Source of the DNA: Bordetella parapertussis | GTDB taxonomy: Bacteria > Pseudomonadota > Gammaproteobacteria > Burkholderiales > SG8-39 | Direction: 5' to 3' | Assembly (NCBI GenBank): GCA_945906975.1 | Contig: CAMDRY010000161.1 | Coordinates: forward strand, 1 to 7,126 | Length of the DNA stretch: 7,126 nucleotides | Shown: piece after piece, positions 1-5,990 of the stretch | Position numbering within the stretch: position 1 is the stretch's first letter | Layout: every line of letters starts with the position of its first letter | Translations under genes and position numbers: made by a program | Notes under the pieces: generated by a model | What the model saw: the letters and a program-made list of their open reading frames with translations, nothing else | Told to the model about the DNA's origin: nothing | Database searches by the model: none

Positions 1-648
1 CTGCCGAACATCCGCCCCACCCGCGTATGGGTTGCGCCGGACGACCATACGGACGAGCAGGACGGCCTGTCCACCGCGTACGATGCGGTGGTGAGTCTGG
101 TGAAACAATTGGGCGGCCGGCTCGACACCAACGACAAACCGGCGCAGGACTCGCTTTGCGTCGTCACCCCGCTCGGCCATGACGCGAGCAATGTCGCCGC
201 GGACCTTGAGCTCGATCCGCGCCGCACCATCGCGCTCGATCCGCTGATGGGTTTCACCAAGCACCGCGTGGTGATGTCCACCATCCTCACCGAACCTTCG
301 ATGCGCGACGCCGCGCTCGGGCTGTTCGGCTCCGACGGCGTGCCGGCCTCGGCCATCCGCGATTCGGCCGGCTTTGTGTCGCAACGCGTCGTGGCGCACA
401 TCATCAACATCGCCTGCGACATCGCCCAGCAGCGCATCGCCTCACCCGCGGACATCGACCTTGCCGTCACGCTCGGCCTGGGTTATCCGCAGGGCCCGCT
501 CGCCTGGGGGGACGCGCTTGAGGCGACACGCGTGCTGCAAATCCTCGAAGGTCTCGAGTCCTATTACGGCGACCCGCGTTACCGCCCCAGCCCCTGGCTG
601 CAGCGGCGTGCGCGGCTCGGCGTATCATTGCTCACACCAGACGCCTAG
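1..648 (+). CDS. 3-hydroxyacyl-CoA dehydrogenase, C-terminal part (5' end outside window)
   Basis: The frame is open from base 1 to a TAG at 646-648, giving the last 215 residues; the N-terminal NAD-binding domain lies outside the window. Residues about 120-210 form a 3HCDH C-terminal domain: an [20 protein letters not shown] stretch, then [20 protein letters not shown], the typical helical dimerisation and substrate-binding part. The tail [16 protein letters not shown] is also typical of the roughly 500-residue PaaH-like enzymes with duplicated C-terminal domains. These enzymes oxidise (S)-3-hydroxyacyl-CoA to 3-ketoacyl-CoA with NAD+ in the cytoplasm. Glutaryl-CoA dehydrogenase follows after 58 bases on the same strand, so the pair is probably co-transcribed and acts in crotonyl-CoA/3-hydroxybutyryl-CoA turnover. 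The exact chain-length preference cannot be read from this part. The GTG at 88 is an internal codon, not the start. Confidence 0.88.
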   Translation: MPNIRPTRVWVAPDDHTDEQDGLSTAYDAVVSLVKQLGGRLDTNDKPAQDSLCVVTPLGHDASNVAADLELDPRRTIALDPLMGFTKHRVVMSTILTEPSMRDAALGLFGSDGVPASAIRDSAGFVSQRVVAHIINIACDIAQQRIASPADIDLAVTLGLGYPQGPLAWGDALEATRVLQILEGLESYYGDPRYRPSPWLQRRARLGVSLLTPDA

Positions 649-691
649 AACATTCACGTTCCGCCGCCTGGACGCTCTAAAAAATCAAATC

Positions 692-696
692 CGGAG
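692..696 (+). promoter_or_regulatory. Ribosome binding site of gcdH
   Basis: GGAGA lies 10 bases before ATG 707. It decides the start, because the same frame runs open for another 111 codons upstream. Confidence 0.6.
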
Positions 697-706
697 ACAC
701 ACCGTC

Positions 707-1903
707 ATGAACGCCCCCGCACGCAAAGCCAAGGCCAGCTTCAACTGGGCCGATCCGCTGCTACTCGACCAGCAGCTCACCGAAGACGAGCGCATGGTGC
801 GCGAAGCCGCCCAAGCCTATTGCCAGGAGAAGCTGCTGCCGCGCGTGCTCGAGGCCTTTCGCCACGAAAAAACCGACCCGGCGATTTTCACCGAGATGGG
901 CGCACTCGGCCTGCTCGGCCCCACCATTCCCGCCGAGTACGGCGGCGCCGGACTCAACTATGTCTGCTACGGCCTGATCGCGCGCGAAGTGGAGCGTGTC
1001 GATTCGGGCTACCGCTCGATGATGAGTGTGCAAAGCTCCCTCGTCATGGTGCCGATCAACGAATTTGGCACAGAAGAGCAAAAGAAAAAATACCTGCCCA
1101 AACTGGCCACCGGCGAGTCGATAGGCTGCTTCGGCCTGACCGAACCCAACCACGGCTCCGACCCGGCCGGCATGCTGACGCGCGCGCGTACGGTGGCCGG
1201 CGGCTACAGCCTGAGCGGCAGCAAGATGTGGATCTCCAACTCACCCATCGCCGACGTGTTCGTCGTCTGGGCCAAGACCGACGATGGCGAGATCCGCGGC
1301 TTCGTCCTGGAAAAAGGCATGAAGGGCCTGTCCGCCCCGGCCATTCACGGCAAGTTCGGCCTGCGCGCCTCGATCACCGGCGAAATCGTCATGGACAAGG
1401 TTGAAGTGTCCGAAGCGCAGTTGCTGCCCAAGGTCAAAGGCCTCAAAGGCCCCTTCACCTGCCTCAACTCGGCGCGCTTTGGCATCGCCTGGGGTGCGCT
1501 TGGCGCCGCTGAGGACTGCTGGCACCGTGCGCGCCAGTACGTCATGGACCGCCACCAGTTCGGCCGGCCGCTCGCCGCCAACCAGCTCATCCAGAAAAAA
1601 CTTGCCGATATGCAGACCGAAATCACCATGGGCCTGCAGGGCTGCCTGCGCCTTGGCCGCATGAAGGACGAGGGCACGGACTCGCCGGAGATAACCTCCA
1701 TCATGAAACGCAACTCCTGCGGCAAATCGCTAGACATCGCCCGCATGGCGCGCGACATGCTCGGGGGCAACGGCATCTCCGACGAATTCGGCATCATCCG
1801 CCACATGGTCAACCTCGAAGTGGTCAACACCTACGAGGGCACGCATGATATCCATGCATTGATCCTGGGTCGGGCGCAGACGGGCATCCAGGCCTTCCAA
1901 TAA
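707..1903 (+). CDS. gcdH: Glutaryl-CoA dehydrogenase
   Basis: The 398-residue product is an FAD-dependent acyl-CoA dehydrogenase, full length for the family. It oxidatively decarboxylates glutaryl-CoA to crotonyl-CoA and CO2, passing electrons to ETF, in lysine, tryptophan or aromatic-acid breakdown. Residues 96-103 (ERVDSGYR) carry the Glu and Arg equivalent to human GCDH Glu87 and Arg94, which bind the substrate gamma-carboxylate. [11 protein letters not shown] (143-153) belongs to the flavin-binding middle domain. [13 protein letters not shown] is in the C-terminal helical domain, and [15 protein letters not shown] near the end supplies the catalytic base, about Glu377. The Arg/Glu pair and the [10 protein letters not shown] motif favour GCDH over short-chain acyl-CoA dehydrogenases. 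I chose ATG 707 because GGAGA lies at 692-696 and the protein then begins as expected; the frame stays open upstream to 374, but that stretch is antiparallel to known homology and overlaps the previous gene. It stops at TAA 1901-1903. Confidence 0.95.
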   Translation: MNAPARKAKASFNWADPLLLDQQLTEDERMVREAAQAYCQEKLLPRVLEAFRHEKTDPAIFTEMGALGLLGPTIPAEYGGAGLNYVCYGLIAREVERVDSGYRSMMSVQSSLVMVPINEFGTEEQKKKYLPKLATGESIGCFGLTEPNHGSDPAGMLTRARTVAGGYSLSGSKMWISNSPIADVFVVWAKTDDGEIRGFVLEKGMKGLSAPAIHGKFGLRASITGEIVMDKVEVSEAQLLPKVKGLKGPFTCLNSARFGIAWGALGAAEDCWHRARQYVMDRHQFGRPLAANQLIQKKLADMQTEITMGLQGCLRLGRMKDEGTDSPEITSIMKRNSCGKSLDIARMARDMLGGNGISDEFGIIRHMVNLEVVNTYEGTHDIHALILGRAQTGIQAFQ

Positions 1904-1927
1904 GAAGCGACGGAAAAATTGAATACT

Positions 1928-2167
1928 CTGTCATTGCGAGGAGCAAAGGGACGAAGCAATCCCGCCATCCATGCCAAGCGCCGCGACAATAACGCCGATC
2001 TGTCATTGCGAGGAGCACCGCAACGCCGCAATCTCGCCATCCGTGCCAAGCACCGCGACAATCATGCCGATCTGTCATGGCGAGGAGCAAAGCGACGAAG
2101 CAATCTCCTGGCATTCTCGAGCGCTATGCAAGCATGTTGAGATTGCTTCGCTACGCTCGCAATGACA
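1928..2167. repeat. MITE/REP-like block: 72-bp tandem repeats plus inverted half copy
   Basis: Units begin CTGTCATTGCGAG at 1928 and 2000 and CTGTCATGGCGAG at 2072, exactly 72 bp apart. Units 1 and 2 match along their whole length, including the tail GCCATCC(A/G)TGCCAAGC. Unit 3 keeps only the first ~36 bases and is followed, after a ~31-base spacer, by an inverted half copy at 2139-2167 ending CTCGCAATGACA. The block is thus bounded by a perfect 12-bp inverted repeat (1929-1940 against 2156-2167), and unit 3 with the inverted copy can fold into a long hairpin. The TGTCATTGCGAG...GAAGCAATC core resembles a dispersed repeat seen in many bacterial genomes. No transposase is present and I see no target duplication at the edges. 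It sits just after gcdH and might also act as a 3' transcript hairpin. Confidence 0.85.
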
Positions 2168-2198
2168 TAAGCTTGGCTTGAAATAAACCCAAATTAAG

Positions 2199-2384
2199 AT
2201 GCCCACACCCAGCCCCCGCCGCAGCCGCAAACTCGCCAAACCTCTGGAAGAGGCGTTGCGCAAACGTCTGCGCGATGGCAGCGGCGACGCACCGCCGGAT
2301 CTCTTTCCGGCCGAACTCGACGCGGCACTCGATGCCGCCGTAGGGCGACTGATGGCCGACCGCCTCGGCGCGAAAAAGCACTAG
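2199..2384 (+). CDS. Hypothetical 61-aa protein
   Basis: An ATG at 2199 opens a 61-codon frame ending at TAG 2382-2384. I do not recognise the product. The N-terminal 27 residues are very basic (PSPRRSRKLAKPLEEALRKR), followed by an acidic, Ala/Leu-rich helical part (FPAELDAALDAAVGRLMADR). There is no signal peptide or membrane segment. Codon third positions are GC-rich like those of neighbouring real genes, which favours coding. Against it, no good Shine-Dalgarno precedes the ATG (AAATTAAG only) and it begins 31 bases after the repeat block. It converges on the aldehyde dehydrogenase gene. It may be a small cytoplasmic protein or a chance frame. Confidence 0.45.
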   Translation: MPTPSPRRSRKLAKPLEEALRKRLRDGSGDAPPDLFPAELDAALDAAVGRLMADRLGAKKH

Positions 2385-2452
2385 CGCAACCGGGAAGCGC
2401 ACCCGCCCGCTCCGATCACCCCCGTCGCGCTTCGAACTTGAATTCGCACAAT

Positions 2453-2487
2453 GGCTGGAAACCCGCGCCTGGCGGCCATTTCCAGCC
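2453..2487 (-). terminator. Hairpin downstream of the aldehyde dehydrogenase gene
   Basis: GGCTGGAAA (2453-2461) and TTTCCAGCC (2479-2487) form a perfect 9-bp stem with a 17-base GC-rich loop. It starts 13 bases past the stop of the minus-strand aldehyde dehydrogenase gene. No T-tract follows on that strand, so it could be a transcript-stabilising hairpin or a weak terminator rather than a classical intrinsic terminator. Confidence 0.45.
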
Positions 2488-2499
2488 TATGTTCGCTGC

Positions 2500-3885
2500 T
2501 CAGACAGCCCGCAGATGCCAGCCCCGCGGCCGTAAAAACGCTTCGATACCCTGCCCGGACAGCGTCACCCCCACACCGGAATGCCCCACGCCCGACCAGG
2601 GAAGGCGCGCACTGACACGGCCGCAGCAGTTCCAATACGCCGAGCCCGAGCGCACCTGCGACAACACGCGTTCGGCACGACGGCCGTCGCGGGTGTAAAT
2701 CCCGGCGGTAAGTCCGTAGCGCGTGTCGTTCATCAAGGCCACCGCCTGGGCATCGTCACGCACCTTGCGCAGTCCGATAATCGGACCAAAACTCTCTTCG
2801 TGCATCAACTCGGTGTTCTGACCGGCATCGCCAAACACCGTCGGCGCAAACCAGTTGCCCTTGCCACCGGGGGCGAGCAAGGGACTGCCGCCAAGCAAGA
2901 GCTTCGCGCCTTTGCGCTTCGCATCGGCGACCTGGTGCTTGAGCAAGGCCAGTTGCGGCGGGCGTGCAAGAGGACCGATATAGGTGTTCTCGTCTGCGGG
3001 GTCGCCGATGCGAAAGGCCTTTACCTCGGTGACAAAGGCCGCCACGAATGCGTCATAAATTTTTTCGTGCGCATAGATGCGCTCAACCGCGCAGCAACTC
3101 TGGCCGTTGTTGTCGAAGGCACCGCGGGCGAGCTCTACCGCGACCGCCGGCACATCGACATCCTCGCAAACATAGACCGGATCCTTGCCCCCGAGCTCCA
3201 ACTGCACCCGCACCATGCGGCCGGCGACATCGCGCGCACTCTTCACACCGGTGGCGTGTGAACCGGTAAAAAAAACGCCGTCAATATTCTGTTTTACCAG
3301 CGCGCCACCGGTTTTCCCGCCACCGATAAGCGGAATGAACACCTCTTGGGGAACCCCGCTCGCATGCAACAGGCGTGCAATCTCCAGCCCGCTCAGCATG
3401 GCGTGTTCTGAGGGTTTGTACAGCACGGCATTACCCGTCAGCAATGCCGGCACAAAGACAGCGGCGCCCGCCAGATACGGGTGGCTCCAGGTACCAATGT
3501 GGGCGATGACGCCCAGCGCTTCTTGCGAGATCATTTCTTTCAGATCCTGCGCAGCCTCCTCGAATACCACGCTGTTGCGCAGCCGCGGCTTGGTGTTGGC
3601 GATGAAAAAATCAATGCGCTCCAGCACGTCCGCAAGCTCCTTCCGCGCTTGGGATATGGGTTTGCCCGTCTCGCTGCTGAGTATTTTCGCCAGTGCTTCG
3701 CGCTCGGACATAAGCGCCGTTCGGAAGCGCTTTATCGCCGCCACCCGTTTGCTGAAAGGCGCACGGCTCCAGGCCGGCTGCGCCTCGCGCGCCATCTCGT
3801 ATTTACGCCCGACCTGCAGCAGGCCATCCTCGGCAAGAATGCGCAGTTGCCTGCCCGTCGCAGGATTGGTGATTTTGAGCGTCAT
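2500..3885 (-). CDS. NAD(P)-dependent aldehyde dehydrogenase with altered oxyanion motif
   Basis: The 461-residue product is a cytoplasmic aldehyde dehydrogenase superfamily member that should oxidise an aldehyde to its acid with NAD(P)+. Visible motifs, in order, are: VLYKPSE (154-160, Lys157 for cofactor binding), FFTGS (205-209), QLELGGKDP with general base Glu230, GQSCCAVER with nucleophile Cys264, and HEESFGPI with Glu364 and Phe366. Oddly, the usual W-N-(F/Y)-P motif reads W-S-H-P (133-136), so the conserved oxyanion Asn is Ser134. Length is slightly short for the family because the N-terminus is trimmed. I chose ATG 3885 because it overlaps the stop of the amidotransferase gene as ATGA (3885-3882) and the protein starts ITNPATG as expected; the 30 codons upstream merely overlap the neighbour. 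Pairing with a PuuD-like hydrolase suggests amine or gamma-glutamyl aldehyde catabolism, as PuuC does, but the substrate is not shown. Confidence 0.92.
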   Translation of the reverse strand: MTLKITNPATGRQLRILAEDGLLQVGRKYEMAREAQPAWSRAPFSKRVAAIKRFRTALMSEREALAKILSSETGKPISQARKELADVLERIDFFIANTKPRLRNSVVFEEAAQDLKEMISQEALGVIAHIGTWSHPYLAGAAVFVPALLTGNAVLYKPSEHAMLSGLEIARLLHASGVPQEVFIPLIGGGKTGGALVKQNIDGVFFTGSHATGVKSARDVAGRMVRVQLELGGKDPVYVCEDVDVPAVAVELARGAFDNNGQSCCAVERIYAHEKIYDAFVAAFVTEVKAFRIGDPADENTYIGPLARPPQLALLKHQVADAKRKGAKLLLGGSPLLAPGGKGNWFAPTVFGDAGQNTELMHEESFGPIIGLRKVRDDAQAVALMNDTRYGLTAGIYTRDGRRAERVLSQVRSGSAYWNCCGRVSARLPWSGVGHSGVGVTLSGQGIEAFLRPRGWHLRAV

Positions 3886-4661
3886 TTTCCGCCAGCTTTC
3901 TGAAGAAATTCTTTGAGAATGGGCGTGTTGTCGATGAGGCTGGCGTCGTTGGGATCCTGGAACTCCGGATGCCATTGCACGCCCAGAACCCAGGCCTTGC
4001 CGATGTGGCGTACCGCCTCGATCACGCCATCGGGTTCCGCACGCGCCTCGACCGCCAATCCGTGGCCAAGGTCTTTGACCGCCTGATGGTGCACTGAATT
4101 GATCTTGTAGCTGCGGTCGTGCTCATACCAGCGTGAAAGCCCGCTCCCGGCTTCGATGCGCATGGCGTGGAAATTCTGGTCGTAGATTTTCCAGTTGCGA
4201 TGCGCCAGCGCCTGCGGCTGCTGCGTGCCGATATCCTGGTAGAGCGTACCGCCAAAAGCGACGTTGATGAGTTGCGCGCCACGGCAGATGCCCAGCACCG
4301 GTTTGCCCGCCGCCATGAACGCGTTGAGCAATCCGATTTCGTAAAGATCCCGGATACGGTCACCGTTCCACTCGGGCTTCATCGGCACCTCATCGTAGCT
4401 CGCCGGACAGACATCCGCGCCGCCCTGCAGAACCAGCCCGTCGAGTTCGCGCGCGTAATCGGCCGCCGTGACCCTGCCCCTGCGCGTATCGCCCTCCGGC
4501 GAAGGAATCACCACCGCGAGCGCGGCCGGCTTGCCGCGTGATTCATGCGACATCACCCAATGGAGGATCGATTGCTCGCTATATTGCAGGGTCTTGCCCT
4601 TGAACAGATCGCGTTTCGGGTCGGGATGAAAAAAGCCGGCCGACAGGCCGATTTTAAGCAT
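3882..4661 (-). CDS. Class I glutamine amidotransferase, gamma-glutamyl-GABA hydrolase (peptidase C26) family
   Basis: The 259-residue product is a single-domain, PuuD-like glutamine amidotransferase. The nucleophile elbow is GICRGAQLIN with Cys126; the other triad residues are in VQWHPEF, His231 and Glu233. LQGGADVCP (79-85) and NSVHHQAVKDLG (188-199) are typical of this subgroup. Members hydrolyse gamma-glutamyl amide bonds, for example gamma-glutamyl-GABA to GABA and glutamate, in the cytoplasm. The N-terminal stretch FFHPDPKRDLFKGKTLQY looks like a betaproteobacterial variant rather than E. coli PuuD, so the substrate may differ. It is the first gene of an operon: its stop codon overlaps the start of the aldehyde dehydrogenase by four bases, which suggests translational coupling. 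ATG 4661 gives the expected N-terminus; upstream I see only a weak ribosome site. A roughly 250-base gap separates it from the divergent tRNA-Val. Confidence 0.92.
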   Translation of the reverse strand: MLKIGLSAGFFHPDPKRDLFKGKTLQYSEQSILHWVMSHESRGKPAALAVVIPSPEGDTRRGRVTAADYARELDGLVLQGGADVCPASYDEVPMKPEWNGDRIRDLYEIGLLNAFMAAGKPVLGICRGAQLINVAFGGTLYQDIGTQQPQALAHRNWKIYDQNFHAMRIEAGSGLSRWYEHDRSYKINSVHHQAVKDLGHGLAVEARAEPDGVIEAVRHIGKAWVLGVQWHPEFQDPNDASLIDNTPILKEFLQKAGGK

Positions 4662-4822
4662 GGCTTAGCGCACCGCGCCAATGGGCGTGGCCGCGCCAAC
4701 GCAAGACGCGCGTGCCGCGCCGCAGCGCTGCCGTTGCGCGCGAACCCACACCATGCGGCAAACATCCACCGGCGCCCGTTTGCAATCACTGGCCATCCGC
4801 CCCCCCCTTTTGACAACCCGGC

Positions 4823-4863
4823 GCATTATGCCGACAATTTCCGCACAGCGAGTCGCATAATGC
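4823..4863. promoter_or_regulatory. Twin GCAT(T/A)ATGC palindromes, candidate operator pair
   Basis: GCATTATGC at 4823-4831 and GCATAATGC at 4855-4863 are reverse complements of each other and each is a palindrome around one central base. Their centres are 32 bp apart, about three helical turns. They lie between the minus-strand amidotransferase operon and the plus-strand tRNA-Val. On the minus strand the first contains CATAAT, a possible -10. They may bind a dimeric regulator of the operon; this is inference from symmetry, spacing and place. Confidence 0.35.
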
Positions 4864-4867
4864 CGCG

Positions 4868-4897
4868 TTGACCCTGCGACACCGGGCATGAGAAAAT
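4868..4897 (+). promoter_or_regulatory. Candidate promoter of tRNA-Val
   Basis: TTGACC (4868-4873) and GAAAAT (4892-4897) are separated by 18 bases and would start transcription a few bases before the tRNA. A second possible pair, TTGACA at 4810-4815 and GACAAT at 4833-4838 with a 17-base gap, lies further upstream. Both are matched by eye. Confidence 0.4.
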
Positions 4898-4909
4898 AAG
4901 AACTGGATT

Positions 4910-4984
4910 GCGCGGCTAGCTCAGGGGTAGAGCATCGCCTTCACACGGCGGGGGTCGGGGGTTCGAAACCCTCGCCGCGCACCA
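4910..4984 (+). tRNA. tRNA-Val(CAC)
   Basis: This 75-base gene folds fully. The acceptor stem is GCGCGGC with GCCGCGC. The D stem is GCTC with GAGC. The anticodon stem TCGCC/GGCGG encloses loop TTCACAC, giving anticodon CAC, which reads GTG. The T stem encloses TTCGAAA and includes one G-T pair. The discriminator A and the CCA end are encoded (4981-4984). The bases TA at positions 8-9 are as expected. Confidence 0.95.
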
Positions 4985-5049
4985 CCTGAGTTTGAAGAAA
5001 TAATTAAACAGTCTTAGCCGGCGTTTTACCTAGCAGCCGACTTATTGGC

Positions 5050-5083
5050 CACGTGACACGTGACACTTGACACTTGAAACGTG
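5050..5083. repeat. Tandem heptamer repeat CACGTGA/CACTTGA
   Basis: Four full 7-bp units follow one another: CACGTGA, CACGTGA, CACTTGA, CACTTGA, then AACGTG. The patch lies in the gap between the two tRNA genes; the rest of that gap (4985-5253) shows no gene. A related heptamer patch lies at 7073-7107 in the other orientation. Confidence 0.75.
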
Positions 5084-5237
5084 CGTCTTCGCCCAATCCG
5101 GGCAATTCGGCGGGCAAAGACAAACGCGCGCGGCAAAAAGCGCCGGCCATAGCGCATCTTGATTGCGCGATGGGACGGAAATCATCGGGACCTGCGTCTG
5201 TCTTATATCCACCAAAGACGCGGACGCAATCCAGCCG

Positions 5238-5243
5238 TAGAAT
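5238..5243 (+). promoter_or_regulatory. Candidate -10 box of tRNA-Ser
   Basis: TAGAAT matches five of six bases of the -10 consensus and ends 10 bases before the tRNA-Ser gene. The -35 position (5215-5220, AAGACG) is a poor match, so the box is tentative. Confidence 0.35.
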
Positions 5244-5253
5244 GATGGCCGTT

Positions 5254-5341
5254 GGAAGGTTGGCAGAGTGGTCGATTGCACCAGTCTTGAAAACTGGCAA
5301 GGGGCAACCCTTCGTGAGTTCGAATCTCACACCTTCCGCCA
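5254..5341 (+). tRNA. tRNA-Ser(TGA)
   Basis: This 88-base class II tRNA has acceptor stem GGAAGGT with ACCTTCC, discriminator G and an encoded CCA. The anticodon stem CCAGT/ACTGG encloses CTTGAAA, giving anticodon TGA, which reads TCA (with wobble also TCG). The long variable arm that marks serine tRNAs follows (about 5298-5314), then T stem GTGAG/CTCAC with loop TTCGAAT. The 3' end of a serine tRNA is a common integration site, but no second copy of its 3' end occurs in the window. Confidence 0.95.
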
Positions 5342-5372
5342 AGTTCGCATCCGGCTTCGTTCAAAGACATTC

Positions 5373-5651
5373 TCACCGACACTCGGCCCGAATCCTGTCC
5401 ACGGCCTGACGCCACGCATTAAGTCGCTCGTCGTCCCTCTCAAGAAGTAGGGCAAGCACCTCAACCTCCGGGAACCCGGCTCTAGTCAGTTCGTCAAAGT
5501 AGTGTCGACCAATTCTTGACACCAAATTCTTTGCGTCTGATTCTGATAATGCCTTTGCCTGTTGCAGATATTCACCTTTTAATAGACTAATCTTCTCGCG
5601 CCCCATCGGCGTAGATAAAACCGCAGCATATTCAGCATTGAAATCGTTCAT
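5373..5651 (-). CDS. Hypothetical 92-aa helical protein
   Basis: I do not recognise this protein. It reads MNDFNAEYAAVLSTPMGREK at the start and ends AWRQAVDRIRAECR. It looks all-helical and soluble, with alternating charged and hydrophobic residues and no signal peptide or membrane segment. The start is decided by AGAAGGA (complement of 5659-5665), a strong ribosome binding site seven bases before ATG 5651; the frame could begin ten codons earlier at 5681 but lacks such a site there. It is transcribed toward tRNA-Ser, ending 31 bases from it. Base composition is clearly lower in GC than the metabolic genes to the left, which suggests a different origin. The strong start site makes it a likely real gene. 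Confidence 0.65.
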   Translation of the reverse strand: MNDFNAEYAAVLSTPMGREKISLLKGEYLQQAKALSESDAKNLVSRIGRHYFDELTRAGFPEVEVLALLLERDDERLNAWRQAVDRIRAECR

Positions 5652-5695
5652 GGTCGAGTCCTTCTGACGATTCAGCGTCACCGATAAAATTCAAA

Positions 5696-5724
5696 TTTAA
5701 AAATAGCACCCGCGACCGTGACAA
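5696..5724 (-). promoter_or_regulatory. Candidate promoter of the 92-aa protein gene
   Basis: Read on the minus strand, TTGTCA (complement of 5719-5724) and TTTAAA (5696-5701) are 17 bases apart, a good sigma-70 spacing, about 45 bases upstream of the chosen ATG. They match the consensus in five and four bases respectively. Confidence 0.4.
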
Positions 5725-5758
5725 AACAGATCGGACCGGTGTTTATTTAGCTGCCACC

Positions 5759-5962
5759 TTGACTGACTTTGCCCCCCCTGTTTCACCGTCAGAAATCGAG
5801 CGTGAAACGGGCTTGGGAAGAGATCCTTCGTCCCCCCGGCAATGCGCAGCCCGCCGTGATCTGGTGCGCCCTATGACCCACAATCGAATACGCGAACGCA
5901 AAGCGCTGCGCGTCATCGGTGTGAGGCCAGTGCCTATTCGTAGCGGTCTATGGCGCGTTTGA
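5759..5962 (+). pseudogene. Probable relic of a MerR-family regulator N-terminus
   Basis: The frame from 5759 encodes PPVSPSEIERETGLGRD and then loses sense. This closely resembles the start of MerR-type regulators of Gammaproteobacteria and Betaproteobacteria, whose first helix-turn-helix reads like (I/S)xSE(I/V)ERETGL(S/G)KDTLRVWERRYG. At the point where DTLR is expected, the DNA GATCCTTCGT equals GAT-ACC-CTT-CGT lacking two bases; the expected WERRYG is not found downstream in any frame I tried. The last 100 bases are unassigned. There is no convincing start codon (a TTG at 5759) or ribosome binding site. It could instead be a chance 67-codon frame; the similarity is from memory and covers only about 15 residues. 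Confidence 0.35.
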
Positions 5963-5990
5963 TCCCTAGGCTGCTAGGCTTGGCGAGCTT

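Noticed and set aside
374..706. Extended N-terminus for glutaryl-CoA dehydrogenase.
   Set aside because: The added stretch is Arg/Ser/Thr-rich out-of-frame reading of the previous gene, and ATG 707 has the ribosome site and the expected protein start.
820..1404. Arg-rich plus-strand frame inside gcdH, and similar long frames inside both minus-strand genes (2581-3261, 3185-3916).
   Set aside because: They are shadows of genes with strong family motifs; GC-rich DNA produces long alternate frames.
1824..2114. Minus-strand 96-codon frame through the 72-bp repeats, with a repeated LLLAMTDR-like peptide.
   Set aside because: The peptide periodicity simply mirrors the DNA repeat; translations of this dispersed repeat family commonly give such spurious proteins.
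1928..2167. Possible CRISPR array, because of regular 72-bp spacing.
   Set aside because: The tails between the repeat heads are also repeated, so there are no unique spacers; the last copy is inverted, and no cas gene is near.
5320..5345. Attachment-site duplication of the tRNA-Ser 3' end.
   Set aside because: I looked for a second copy of the T-arm and acceptor sequence in the rest of the window and found none.
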